Part shown: piece by piece, positions 26,659 to 35,096 of the stretch | How the letters are laid out: each line of letters starts with the position of its first letter | Numbering within the stretch: position 1 is the first letter of the stretch | Source of the DNA: Hydrogenophaga sp. | GTDB lineage: Bacteria; Pseudomonadota; Gammaproteobacteria; Burkholderiales; Burkholderiaceae_C | Direction of reading: 5' to 3' | NCBI GenBank assembly: GCA_018333605.1 | Contig: JAGXSV010000080.1 | Span: 1 to 55,674 of the forward strand | Length of the DNA stretch: 55,674 nucleotides | Made by a program: the position numbers and the translations under genes | The notes under the pieces: generated by a model | The model's database searches: none | Told to the model about the DNA's origin: nothing | Seen by the model: the letters and a program-made list of their open reading frames with translations, nothing else

Positions 26659-27650
26659 GGCGCGGCATTGTGCCAGTGCGCGGCGGGGGCGGCTGTCGCC
26701 TGCGGGGGCTGCAGCGCCTGCCAGCGCTGGTGGTAGGCCAGCGCGGTGCGGTAGGTGCGCATCTGCACCTGCACGGTGGTTTCCATGTCGTGGCCGTAGC
26801 CACCCGCCATGGTGAACGCCAGCGGTATCCGGCGCTGCCAGGCCCAGTCCATCACGCGGCGGTCACGCGCCTCCATGCCGTCGTAGCTGAGTTTCAGGCG
26901 CCCCAGGCGGTCCCCCTCGTGGGGGTCGGCGCCGGCCAGGTAAATCACCAGCCCCGGCTCAAACCGCTGACCGAGCTCGTCCAGCGCCCTCTCCAGCGCC
27001 TCCATGTAAGTCGCATCGCCGCAGCCGTCTGCCAACTCCACGTCCAGGTCGCTCGGCTCTTTGCGAAACGGAAAATTTTTGGCACCGTGCAGCGACAGCG
27101 TGAACACCGACGGGTCGTTGGCAAAAATGCGCGCGGTGCCGTTGCCCTGGTGTACATCCAGATCCACGATGGCCACCTGCAGTGGCCCGCGCGCCCGGTG
27201 GCGGCGCGCGTGTTCGACCTGCATGAGCCGGGCGGCCACGCCGGCGTCGTTGAACACGCAGAAACCACTGCCTTTGTCGGCGTAGGCGTGGTGGGTGCCC
27301 CCTGCCAGGTTGGCCGCCAGGCCCGCGCCACCCAACGCGCTGCGGCAAGCCTGCAGCGTGGCTCCCACCGATCGGCGAGCCCGCTCGGCCATGGCCGGGC
27401 TCCAGGGAAATCCAATTTCGCGCTGGGCGGCTGCGCCCAACGTGCCTTGCGCCACCGCCGCAATGTAGTCGGGCGTGTGCACCAAGGCCAACTCGCCATC
27501 GCTCGCGGCCAAGGCCTCGTGCAACTGCACCTGAGGCAGCTCGGCGCTCAGGCGCTCGCGCAGGCGGGCGTACTTGGCCATGGGAAAGCGGTGCCCATCG
27601 GGCAACGGCAACACAAAGTGATCGGCGTAAAAAGCGTGCACGGAGGTCAA
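26655..27650 (-). CDS. Histone deacetylase superfamily hydrolase
   Basis: 331 residues. Zn-dependent amidohydrolase of the HDAC/AcuC/acetylpolyamine hydrolase superfamily, class IV-like in look. GGTHHAYADKGSGFCVFND carries the active-site His pair (H120, H121); IVDLDVHQGNGTA supplies ligands D165 and H167; LAGADPHEGDRLG supplies the third Asp. In bacteria such enzymes deacetylate proteins, for example acetyl-CoA synthetase, or polyamines. Substrate unknown. First gene of a three-gene coupled set with thioesterase and nitroreductase. Confidence 0.92.
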   Translation of the reverse strand: MTSVHAFYADHFVLPLPDGHRFPMAKYARLRERLSAELPQVQLHEALAASDGELALVHTPDYIAAVAQGTLGAAAQREIGFPWSPAMAERARRSVGATLQACRSALGGAGLAANLAGGTHHAYADKGSGFCVFNDAGVAARLMQVEHARRHRARGPLQVAIVDLDVHQGNGTARIFANDPSVFTLSLHGAKNFPFRKEPSDLDVELADGCGDATYMEALERALDELGQRFEPGLVIYLAGADPHEGDRLGRLKLSYDGMEARDRRVMDWAWQRRIPLAFTMAGGYGHDMETTVQVQMRTYRTALAYHQRWQALQPPQATAAPAAHWHNAAP

Positions 27651-27733
27651 GCGACGAGAAACCAGGCTCTTGATTGTGTCAACCCTTTGAAACCGGGGCG
27701 CGCTGTACCGGTTTTAGAAGCAATGACCCAACA

Positions 27734-27808
27734 TGCTGCGGCGCAACAAAAAATGCTTGCGCAGTTTGGAGCAATCCCTATAATCGGGACTATGTTGCAG
27801 TGCAGCAA
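27734..27808 (+). promoter_or_regulatory. Phasin promoter with candidate PhaR sites
   Basis: TTGCGC (27757-27762), a 16-base spacer and a perfect TATAAT (27779-27784). Two related sites flank it: TGCTGCGGCGCAACA (27734-27748), upstream, and TTGCAGTGCAGCAA (27795-27808), just past the expected transcription start. TGC-rich dyads are typical operators of PhaR, the PHA-responsive repressor of phasin genes; the second site is well placed to block transcription. The promoter call is firm, the PhaR assignment is inference. Confidence 0.7.
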
Positions 27809-27894
27809 AGCGAACAATAACAAAAGCGTACAGACAGCGCGAAGTTCCCAGCAGCCTTCAACTAAACCTTTTTTCAAAGTTTAGGAGTATGAAT

Positions 27895-28437
27895 ATGTTG
27901 ACCGCAGAACAAATCGTTGCAGCCCAAAAAGCCAACATTGAGACCATTTTTGGTCTGACCCAAAAAGCTTTCGAAGGCGTGGAAAAGCTGATTGAACTCA
28001 ACGTGCAAGCCACCAAGGCTGCCCTGTCTGAGTCTGCCAACAGCACCCAGGCCATGCTGAGCGTGAAAGACGCACAAGAACTGCTGACGCTGCAAGCCAG
28101 CCTGATGCAGCCCCTGGCTGAGAAGACCGTGGCCTACAGCCGCCACCTGTACGACATCGCTTCGGGCACTACCGCCGAATTCGGCAAGGCTGCTGAAGCC
28201 CAGGCCACCGACGCACAGAAGAAATTCATGTCCGTCGTGGACAACGCCGCCAAGAATGCCCCTGCCGGTTCCGAAACCGCTGTGGCCGTGATGAAGAGCG
28301 CTGTGTCTGCTGCCAACAACGCCATGGAATCGGTTCAAAAAGCTGTCAAGCAAGCCACCGAAATGGCCGAAGCCAACTTCAACACCGTGACCTCTTCCGC
28401 TGTGAACGCATCGAAGACGGTGGCCAAGAAGCGCTGA
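27895..28437 (+). CDS. phaP: Phasin family protein (PHA granule coat)
   Basis: 180 residues, helical, Ala-rich, no Cys. Phasins cover polyhydroxybutyrate granules in the cytoplasm and control their number and size. The start [20 protein letters not shown] and the stretch [21 protein letters not shown] are the family hallmark (Phasin_2 / TIGR01841). Of two in-frame ATGs, 27895 is chosen because AGGAG at 27883-27887 is seven bases away; it is only one base from the ATG at 27889. The K/A-rich C-terminus ([11 protein letters not shown]) is usual. Monocistronic with its own promoter and terminator; the biosynthesis genes are not in this window. Confidence 0.95.
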   Translation: MLTAEQIVAAQKANIETIFGLTQKAFEGVEKLIELNVQATKAALSESANSTQAMLSVKDAQELLTLQASLMQPLAEKTVAYSRHLYDIASGTTAEFGKAAEAQATDAQKKFMSVVDNAAKNAPAGSETAVAVMKSAVSAANNAMESVQKAVKQATEMAEANFNTVTSSAVNASKTVAKKR

Positions 28438-28608
28438 ATTGAGTGGCCATTTTGCGGTTGATCCAGCCGCTTGACTTCGGTCAATGCGTTGATACTGGAT
28501 CTACTGCACGATGCGCTTGACCTCAAAAGGCGGCGCTTGAATATCAAGACTGTTTTTTCTGGTTGTCTCCTCGGGTCCTTTTCGAAATTCGATTTCATCG
28601 GACCCCTT

Positions 28609-28639
28609 AAGCCCTCGCTGCAAAGCGGGGGCTTTTTTT
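28609..28639 (+). terminator. Intrinsic terminator between phasin and patatin genes
   Basis: AAGCCCTCGCT / AGCGGGGGCTT stem (one G-T pair) with a GCAA loop, then T run to 28639. It is 171 bases beyond the phasin stop, leaving a long 3' untranslated stretch that also carries a TTGAC-TTCG-GTCAA hairpin (28471-28484). It may also end the convergent patatin transcript. Confidence 0.85.
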
Positions 28640-28658
28640 ATGGTCCGCCGCAAGCGGC

Positions 28659-29594
28659 CTACAGTGGCCTGAGCTTGGCCAACTCGGCGCGCAAACGGGG
28701 CATGGCGGCCTGCATGGCTGCGCGGCCCGCCTCGATGGAGCGTTGGCGCGACGTGAAGTCGGCGCTGCCCACGCCGGACAAGGCGGGCCGCAGCACCACC
28801 TCGGCACTGGCCAGTTCGTGCCGGTTGATTGTCTGTCCCATGATGGCTGTGGTTTGGAGCAGCAGTTTCAGCAGCCCGCCCGCATCGTTGCCTTGCGGGT
28901 CGCTCGAAATGTCGACCGCCAGCACCACCTCGGCCCCCATGACCCGCGCGTGGCTCACGGGCACGGGCGCCACCAGTCCGCCGTCCACGTAGTCGCGCCC
29001 TGCAATGTTGACCGGCGTGAAGACACCGGGCACAGCGCTGGACGCGCGCACGGCCTGCGCTGCGTCACCGCGCCGAAACAACACGCCCTGCCCGGTGCTC
29101 AGATCGGTCGCCAGAATGCCCAGGGGCAGGCTCATGTTTTCGATCAGCCGACCGTCCACCGCCTGCCGCACGTAGCGCGCCAGCGCCTCACCCCGCAGCA
29201 TGCCGCGCCCCATGATGGGCAAAGACCAGTCGGTCAGGGTCGCCTCTTCCATGGTCAGGGCCACGCGCTCAAGCTCGGCCCCGTTTTTGCCGCTGGCATA
29301 CAACGTGGCCACCAGGCTACCCGCCGATGTACCGACCACCACATGGGGCCGAATGCCGTTCTGCTCCAGCACCTGAATGACGCCCACATGCGCAAAACCC
29401 CGCGCCGCACCGCCACCCAGGGCCAAACCCAGGCGAGGTGGCCTGAGGGCTGGCGCCGCCACGGGCGGTGGGCTCGCGGTGCCTGGGGCGCCGGGTGGCA
29501 GCTCCGGCGTCGCCTTCGGCACGGCTGAACAGCCCGCCAGTCCCAGCAAAACCCAGACATTGATCCAGATCAAGATTTTCTTAGTGAGAACCAT
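28659..29594 (-). CDS. Patatin-like phospholipase lipoprotein (RssA-like)
   Basis: 311 residues. Signal peptide with lipobox (VLLGLAGC), a Pro/Ala-rich linker, then a patatin domain: oxyanion GGGAARGFAHVG, nucleophile GTSAGS, and catalytic DGG in RDYVDGGLVAPVP. Serine-aspartate dyad acyl hydrolase, expected to be membrane-anchored facing the periplasm. Start 29594 (MVLTKKILIWINVW) gives a standard signal peptide; an ATG 18 codons further upstream would add a polar stretch. Divergent from the iron-receptor gene with a 101-base gap. Confidence 0.9.
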   Translation of the reverse strand: MVLTKKILIWINVWVLLGLAGCSAVPKATPELPPGAPGTASPPPVAAPALRPPRLGLALGGGAARGFAHVGVIQVLEQNGIRPHVVVGTSAGSLVATLYASGKNGAELERVALTMEEATLTDWSLPIMGRGMLRGEALARYVRQAVDGRLIENMSLPLGILATDLSTGQGVLFRRGDAAQAVRASSAVPGVFTPVNIAGRDYVDGGLVAPVPVSHARVMGAEVVLAVDISSDPQGNDAGGLLKLLLQTTAIMGQTINRHELASAEVVLRPALSGVGSADFTSRQRSIEAGRAAMQAAMPRLRAELAKLRPL

Positions 29595-29695
29595 TCGTGT
29601 TTGTGTTATCATCAGCATCAGTTTAATCGGATCCGCTGAATCGATCATTTCGACGGCCCAGCGGGTGTTTGGTCAACCATCGAAGGCTTATATCT

Positions 29696-30751
29696 ATGCG
29701 CACCCTCGTCAAGCTCCCTATTGTCATCGCCACCGCCGTTGCCGCTTTTGCCGTGCAGTCCCCCGCCATGGCACAAGAGAAGGTGCTCAACCTCTACTCG
29801 GCCCGTCACTACCAGAGCGATCAGGTGATCTATGACACTTTCACCAAGACCACCGGCATCAAAATCAACCGCGTGGAAGCAGACGACGCCGGCATCGTGG
29901 CCCGCCTGCGCGCCGAAGGGGCGGCCTCCCCGGCCGACGTGATTTTGATGGTGGACGCGGCCCGCATGGCATCGGCAGACAGCCAGGGCTTGTTCCAGCC
30001 CATCAAGTCGGCCAAGCTGGATGCCGCCATAGGGGCCAACCTGCGCGCCGCACCCACCGCCAACGGCGTGACCTGGACCGGGTTTTCCACCCGGGCCCGC
30101 GTGATTGCGTTCGATCCGCTGCGCGTCAAGGCCGAAGACGTGGCCACCTACGAACAGCTCGCCGACCCCAAGCTCAAGGGCCTGCTGTGCAGCCGCTCGG
30201 GCTCGCACCCCTACAACCTGTCGCTGTTCGCCACCGTGGTCGAGCGACTGGGCGATGCCAAGGGCGAAAACTGGCTCAAGGGCATGGCGGCCAACATGGC
30301 GCGTGCACCCAAAGGGGGCGACACCGACCAGATCCGCGCCGTGGCCTCGGGTGAATGCGCCGTGGCCATCACCAACAGTTACTACGCCGCCCGTTTGTTG
30401 AGGTCCAGCAAGTCCGAGGACCGAACCGTCATGGACCGTGTTCGCATCGTCCATCCCAACCAGGCCACCATCGGCACGCATGTCAACATCGCAGGCGGGG
30501 CCGTGGCTCGGCACGCACCGAACCGCGACAACGCGGTAGTGTTCATGGAATTTCTCGCCACACCGTTTGCACAGGCTCAGTTTGCCGAAAGCAACAACGA
30601 GTACCCGACGGCCGCTGGCGTACAGATCAACAACCCGGCCCTCACGGCGCTGGGCGGCGACAACTTCAAAAGAGACACCATTGCGCTGGGCGTGGTGGCC
30701 AAGAACATGACCAAGGTACAACAGATGCTGGACCGCGTGGGCTTTAAGTAA
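29696..30751 (+). CDS. Periplasmic Fe(III)-type ABC transporter receptor (FbpA/FutA-like)
   Basis: 351 residues. Cleavable signal peptide ([20 protein letters not shown], ending SPAMAQ). The mature start [19 protein letters not shown] and the paired tyrosines in [11 protein letters not shown] match ferric-iron receptors of the FbpA/FutA group, where such Tyr residues bind iron. No permease or ATPase gene lies beside it, so it is an orphan here. No convincing Fur box was found upstream. Start 29696 leaves a normal signal peptide; an ATG nine codons earlier is possible. Confidence 0.88.
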   Translation: MRTLVKLPIVIATAVAAFAVQSPAMAQEKVLNLYSARHYQSDQVIYDTFTKTTGIKINRVEADDAGIVARLRAEGAASPADVILMVDAARMASADSQGLFQPIKSAKLDAAIGANLRAAPTANGVTWTGFSTRARVIAFDPLRVKAEDVATYEQLADPKLKGLLCSRSGSHPYNLSLFATVVERLGDAKGENWLKGMAANMARAPKGGDTDQIRAVASGECAVAITNSYYAARLLRSSKSEDRTVMDRVRIVHPNQATIGTHVNIAGGAVARHAPNRDNAVVFMEFLATPFAQAQFAESNNEYPTAAGVQINNPALTALGGDNFKRDTIALGVVAKNMTKVQQMLDRVGFK

Positions 30752-30864
30752 CCCGCGCCACCGGGCGCGCCCTTCCAGGGGGCGAGCCTGCGGCCTGTCC
30801 AAGCCAGATCCGCACCTCCCTCGATCCAGCCACTCACGCCAGCGTCGAAACTGGCTCTCGAATC

Positions 30865-30887
30865 AGCCCGCTCATGCGGGCTTTTTT
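30865..30887 (+). terminator. Intrinsic terminator
   Basis: AGCCCGC-TCAT-GCGGGCT perfect stem followed by a T run to 30887; 114 bases past the iron-receptor stop and just before the SDR promoter region. Confidence 0.88.
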
Positions 30888-30900
30888 GATTGCTTCATAA

Positions 30901-30916
30901 TTGACGTTTACGTCAA
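30901..30916. promoter_or_regulatory. Perfect inverted repeat in front of the SDR gene
   Basis: TTGACGT-TT-ACGTCAA (7-base arms, 2-base centre), followed directly by another ACGTCA copy. It overlaps a possible -10 box CATAAT (30896-30901) and lies 29 bases before the SDR start. Likely operator for a regulator of acyl-CoA or branched-chain amino-acid breakdown; ACGT-centred sites of this kind are known for MerR-type LiuR, but the match is only from memory. Confidence 0.6.
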
Positions 30917-30944
30917 CGTCACCCACCCCCGAGGAGCAATACCC

Positions 30945-31703
30945 ATGGACATTCAAGGCAAGGTTTTCATCGTCACCGGCGGCGCGTCGGGGCTGGGCGA
31001 AGGCACGGCGCGCATGCTGGCGGCCCATGGCGGCACCGTCGTCATCGCCGACATGCAGGTCGAAAAAGGCGAAACCGTGGCCAAGGCCATTGGCGGCGCG
31101 TTCGTGAAATGCGACGTCAGCAGCGAGGCCGATGGCCAGGCAGCAGTGGCCAAAGCCACGTCCATGGGCAAGCTGATGGGCCTGATCAACTGTGCCGGCA
31201 TTGCCCCGGCTGAAAAAACCGTGGGCAAGAATGGCCCGCACGACCTGGGCGTGTACACCAAGACCATCATGGTCAACCTGGTGGGCAGCTTCAACATGAT
31301 TCGCTTGGCAGCCGACGCCATGTCCAAGAACGAGCCGGAGACCACCGGCGAGCGCGGTGTGATGATTTCCACCGCCAGCGTGGCGGCTTACGACGGCCAG
31401 ATTGGGCAAGCGGCCTATGCCGCGTCCAAGGGTGGTGTGGTCGGTATGACGCTGCCCATCGCCCGCGACCTGGCGCGCAACGGTATCCGCAACATGACCA
31501 TCGCCCCCGGCATCTTCGGTACCCCCATGCTGTTTGGTATGCCGCAAGAAGTGCAGGATGCGCTCGCCGCCAGCGTGCCCTTTCCCAGCCGCCTGGGCAC
31601 ACCGGCCGACTACGCCAAGTTGGCCAAGCACATCATTGAAAACGACATGCTCAACGGCGAAGTGATCCGCCTGGACGGCGCCATCCGGCTGGCGCCACGC
31701 TGA
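30945..31703 (+). CDS. SDR-family 3-hydroxyacyl-CoA dehydrogenase (HSD17B10-like)
   Basis: 252 residues. NAD-binding [15 protein letters not shown] near 12-26, the NCAGIA element, and the catalytic YAASK motif in [20 protein letters not shown]. The late stretch [20 protein letters not shown] is typical of type-II 3-hydroxyacyl-CoA / 2-methyl-3-hydroxybutyryl-CoA dehydrogenases, which act in isoleucine and fatty-acid degradation. Own terminator-operator region upstream; converges on the end of the malonate cluster. GAGGAG precedes the ATG. Confidence 0.9.
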   Translation: MDIQGKVFIVTGGASGLGEGTARMLAAHGGTVVIADMQVEKGETVAKAIGGAFVKCDVSSEADGQAAVAKATSMGKLMGLINCAGIAPAEKTVGKNGPHDLGVYTKTIMVNLVGSFNMIRLAADAMSKNEPETTGERGVMISTASVAAYDGQIGQAAYAASKGGVVGMTLPIARDLARNGIRNMTIAPGIFGTPMLFGMPQEVQDALAASVPFPSRLGTPADYAKLAKHIIENDMLNGEVIRLDGAIRLAPR

Positions 31704-31717
31704 ACCAGGCGACACGG

Positions 31718-33271
31718 TCAGACAAATTCACCCTTGTATTGCTCGCGCAGCACATTTTTCTGCACCTTGCCCATGGTGTTGCGGGGCAACTCGCTCACCA
31801 CGAAGCAGCGCTTGGGTATCTTGAAATTGGCCAGACGCGATTTCAGCGCAGCAATCAGTTGCTCCGCATCCAGGCTGGCACCCGGTTTGGCAATGACCAC
31901 GGCCACACCCACCTCGCCAAAGTCCGGGTGGGGCACACCCACCAGCGCGCTCTCGGCCACGCCGGGCATTGCGTTGATAAACCCTTCGATCTCGGCCGGA
32001 TACACGTTGTAGCCACCGGAAATGATCAGGTCCTTGCTGCGTCCGACGATGCACACATAACCCCGCGCATCGACCCGTCCCACATCGCCGGTCTTGAAGA
32101 AGCCGTCTGCGGTGAATTCCTCGGCCGTTTTCTCCGGCATGCGCCAATAGCCTTTGAAGACATTGGGACCACGCACCTGAATGCCACCGATCTCATCCAC
32201 CGGCAGCGGCTGCCCAACCTCGTCTACCACCCGCAGTTCAACCCCTGGCAGGGGAAAGCCCACCGTGCCACCACGCCGCTCGCTCTGGCCGGCGTAGCGG
32301 GCGTCGGGGCCGCAGGGGTTGGAGGTGAGCATCACCGTTTCGCTCATGCCGTAGCGTTCCAGAATGGTATGGCCGGTGCGGCTTTGCCAATCCTTGAAGG
32401 TCTCGATCAGCAAGGGGGCCGACCCTGAAATGAACAGTCGCATGTGCGCTGCCTGCTGTCGCGTCAGGGCGGGCTCGGCCAGCATGCGCACATACAGCGT
32501 GGGCACACCCATGAACACGGTGGCACGCGGAAAGAGGGACACCACCGTCGCTGCGTCAAACTTGTTGAGCCACAGCATGGGGTTGCCGTTGATGAGTGCG
32601 CCGTGAATGGCCACAAACAGGCCGTGCACATGAAAAATGGGCAGCGCGTGGATCAGCACATCGTCGGGCTGCCAGTCCCAGTAGGTGCGCAACACCTGGG
32701 CATTGCTCAACACATTGCCATGCGACAACATGGCGCCTTTGCTGCGCCCGGTGGTGCCGCTGGTGTAGATGATCACAGCCAGGTCATCGGCCGCACACTG
32801 GGCGGGCTGGTGCACGTCGCTGTGGTGGGCTGCGCGCTCAAGCAAGCTGCCGTTGCGTGCGTCGTCCAGGGTGAACACATGGCGCGTGCCGGCGTTGAAG
32901 GCGATCTTGGACACCCAGCCAAAGTTCTTCGGGCTGCACACCACCACGGCGGGTTCGGCGTTGCCCACGAAATACTCGATCTCAGCGCTCTGGTAGGCGG
33001 TGTTGAGCGGCAGGAACACAAAGCCCGCGCGCAACGTGGCCAAGTACAGCACCAGGGCTTCCACCGACTTTTCGACCTGCACCGCGACGCGCGCGCCGGC
33101 GGGCAGATCCAGCGAGGCCAGCAGGTTGGCCATCATGGCGGTGGAACGGTCCAGATCGCGCCAGCTGTAGCGCAGGCTGGGTCCGTCCGGGTCCACGGTT
33201 TCCACCGCCACGCGGTCGAGGTCTTCGGGGAAAGCTGCGCGCAGCGCGGCGAACAGGTTGTGGTTGGTCAT
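31718..33271 (-). CDS. matB: Malonyl-CoA synthetase
   Basis: 517 residues. Adenylate-forming enzyme that makes malonyl-CoA from malonate, ATP and CoA. P-loop IIYTSGTTGRSKGAMLSH, GYWRMPEKTAEEFTADGFFK and the C-terminal NTMGKVQKNVLR with the catalytic Lys. The call of malonate rather than longer acids rests on the neighbouring malonyl-CoA decarboxylase and on overall MatB-like look. The ATG at 33271 (MTNHNLFAALRAAFP) is preferred; a GTG four codons earlier is possible, and neither has a strong ribosome site. Last gene of the cluster. Confidence 0.92.
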   Translation of the reverse strand: MTNHNLFAALRAAFPEDLDRVAVETVDPDGPSLRYSWRDLDRSTAMMANLLASLDLPAGARVAVQVEKSVEALVLYLATLRAGFVFLPLNTAYQSAEIEYFVGNAEPAVVVCSPKNFGWVSKIAFNAGTRHVFTLDDARNGSLLERAAHHSDVHQPAQCAADDLAVIIYTSGTTGRSKGAMLSHGNVLSNAQVLRTYWDWQPDDVLIHALPIFHVHGLFVAIHGALINGNPMLWLNKFDAATVVSLFPRATVFMGVPTLYVRMLAEPALTRQQAAHMRLFISGSAPLLIETFKDWQSRTGHTILERYGMSETVMLTSNPCGPDARYAGQSERRGGTVGFPLPGVELRVVDEVGQPLPVDEIGGIQVRGPNVFKGYWRMPEKTAEEFTADGFFKTGDVGRVDARGYVCIVGRSKDLIISGGYNVYPAEIEGFINAMPGVAESALVGVPHPDFGEVGVAVVIAKPGASLDAEQLIAALKSRLANFKIPKRCFVVSELPRNTMGKVQKNVLREQYKGEFV

Positions 33272-33310
33272 GGTTTGGGCCACGGGTTTGAAGAAGTTTG
33301 GGTGAGTGAA

Positions 33311-34078
33311 TCAAAAAGCAGGTTTGCGCTTGGCCATAAAAGCGCCCACGCCTTCGCGGTGTTCGGCGCTGTCGGCATAGCCGTAGGCGCCAGCCATCAA
33401 CTCGGCCGGAAGGGGCTGGGAAGCCAGGCTGCGCAAGGTTTGTTTGTTGAGGCGTGCCGCTTGCGGCGCCAACTGGGTTGCGTGCAGTGCGCGTGCCTGC
33501 GCGTGCCGGGCCACCTCGCCATCTGGCCACACAGCCTGCAGGAAACCACGCGCCCTCATCTCGAGTGCATCCAGCACCGCGCCCTCCAGCAGCATTTCAC
33601 GCGCCGTGGCCAATCCGGCCTCGCGGGCCAACAACTGGGCCTCGCGCGGGGCCATGGGAAAACCCAGCCGGGCAATGGGCGCACCGAAGCGCGCGCCCTG
33701 CCCCGCCAGGCGAATATCGCAACAGCTGGCGATTTCAACCCCGGCGCCCATGCAGTAGCCTTCGATCTGCGCGAACACCGGTAGGTCACACGCCAACACA
33801 GCGCTCAGGCCACCCCACACATCGTTTTCGTGAAAATCGCGCAAACCAACTTCGTCAAAGCGGAACGCCGGGTATTCGCTGATGTCGCCCCCCGAACAGA
33901 AATGCCCGCCCTGCCCGCACACCAGCACGGCCCGGACATCGGTGCGGGTCTGCAACTCCTCGAACACGGTCTTCAAGGCCCACCACATCGCTCGGGACAT
34001 GGCATTGAAGCGACCCGGGTGGCTCAATGTCACGCGGGCCAGTGGGCCTTCGCATTCCAGCAAGACGGCGCCACCCAT
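33311..34078 (-). CDS. Enoyl-CoA hydratase/isomerase family protein
   Basis: 255 residues. Crotonase fold: GHFCSGGDISEYPAF and EGYCMGAGVEIASCCDIRLA form the CoA-binding oxyanion region. The first catalytic Glu position (usually in GAGVE) is present, while the second could not be assigned confidently, so the reaction may be hydration, isomerisation or hydrolysis. Embedded in the malonate cluster two bases after the receptor gene's end, which is not the standard mat layout. Start 34078 (MGGAVLLECEGPLARVTL) matches the domain's beginning. Confidence 0.87.
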   Translation of the reverse strand: MGGAVLLECEGPLARVTLSHPGRFNAMSRAMWWALKTVFEELQTRTDVRAVLVCGQGGHFCSGGDISEYPAFRFDEVGLRDFHENDVWGGLSAVLACDLPVFAQIEGYCMGAGVEIASCCDIRLAGQGARFGAPIARLGFPMAPREAQLLAREAGLATAREMLLEGAVLDALEMRARGFLQAVWPDGEVARHAQARALHATQLAPQAARLNKQTLRSLASQPLPAELMAGAYGYADSAEHREGVGAFMAKRKPAF

Positions 34079-34080
34079 GC

Positions 34081-35067
34081 TCAGTCGAGCTTGGCGCCAG
34101 AGGCCTTGACAACCTGCGCCCACTTGCGTATCTCGCCCTTGACAAAAGCGTCGAACTGCGGGCCACGCACATTGGCAAACTCAGCACCTTGCCCAGCCCA
34201 GACGGCCTTCGCCTCATCGGTGCTGACAGCCTTGCTGATTTCTTCGATGGCGCGGGCCTGCACATCTGCGGGCGTACCGGCCGGGGCCCAGATGCCATAC
34301 CACGTGGTCACGGTGTAATCCGGGAGGCCCAGTTCAGCCGCGCACGGCACGTCGGGAAAGGCAGCGCTGCGCTGGGTGCCCGACACCATCAACGCCTTGA
34401 TGCGTCCCCCTTTGATGTGGGCAGCCGAAGAACCCAGACCGTCAAACATCATGTCCACGTTCCCAGCGATCAGATCGTTCAGCGCCGGGCCGGCACCCCG
34501 GTACGGAATGTGGGTAATGAAGGTCTTGGTCTGCTGCTTGAACAACTCGCCCGCCAGGTGGTGTGAGGTCCCGCTGCCGGCTGAGCCGTAGTTGAACTTA
34601 CCGGGGCTGGATTTGACCTGGGCCAGGAACGCCTTGAAATCCATAGCGGCGTACTTCTTGGCATTGACCACCAGCACCTGCGGCACGCTGGCCACGAGGA
34701 TCAGGGGAACAAAATCTTTCTCGATGTCGTAGTCGAGTCTGGGATACATGCTGGGCGCAATGGCGTGATGGACTGCCCCCATGAACAGCGTGTAGCCATC
34801 GGGTGCGGCTTTGGCCGCCATGCCTGCACCGAGCGTGCCGCCGGCGCCGCCGCGGTTATCGATCACGAGCGACTTGCCCGACAAGCGCGTGAACTGGGCA
34901 CCCATCGGACGGGCAAAGGCATCGGTACCGCCACCGGCTGGAAATGGGACCACCAGGTTCACCGGCCGGCTCGGCCAGGTCGATTGGGCGTGGCCCGCCG
35001 TGCTGTACACGGCAGCGCCTGCCATGGCCACACACAAAATGTCGCGTCGATTCAGGTCGTGTTTCAT
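34081..35067 (-). CDS. Bug/TctC-type tripartite tricarboxylate transporter receptor
   Basis: 328 residues. Periplasmic receptor: N-terminus KHDLNRRDILCVAMAG has a twin-arginine-like motif, then a signal ending STAGHAQ; WPSRPVNLVVPFPAGGGTDA is the family signature start. Bug proteins bind carboxylates; here malonate is the probable ligand from context. No TctA/TctB membrane partner is in the cluster, the usual situation for the many orphan Bug genes of this group. Start 35067 is chosen for the signal peptide; the frame continues far upstream opposite matA. Confidence 0.92.
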   Translation of the reverse strand: MKHDLNRRDILCVAMAGAAVYSTAGHAQSTWPSRPVNLVVPFPAGGGTDAFARPMGAQFTRLSGKSLVIDNRGGAGGTLGAGMAAKAAPDGYTLFMGAVHHAIAPSMYPRLDYDIEKDFVPLILVASVPQVLVVNAKKYAAMDFKAFLAQVKSSPGKFNYGSAGSGTSHHLAGELFKQQTKTFITHIPYRGAGPALNDLIAGNVDMMFDGLGSSAAHIKGGRIKALMVSGTQRSAAFPDVPCAAELGLPDYTVTTWYGIWAPAGTPADVQARAIEEISKAVSTDEAKAVWAGQGAEFANVRGPQFDAFVKGEIRKWAQVVKASGAKLD

Positions 35068-35096
35068 GCTTGTCTCCAGGTTTTTTAATGAGCGCG

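Noticed and set aside
28438-28608. Possible small RNA after the phasin gene
   Set aside because: Hairpins (28471-28484 and a GGGTCC/GGACCC pair) are visible but no separate promoter; more simply the 3' untranslated region.
29595-29695. Possible Fur box between patatin and iron-receptor genes
   Set aside because: Only a short TTATCATCA-like match, no palindrome of Fur length.
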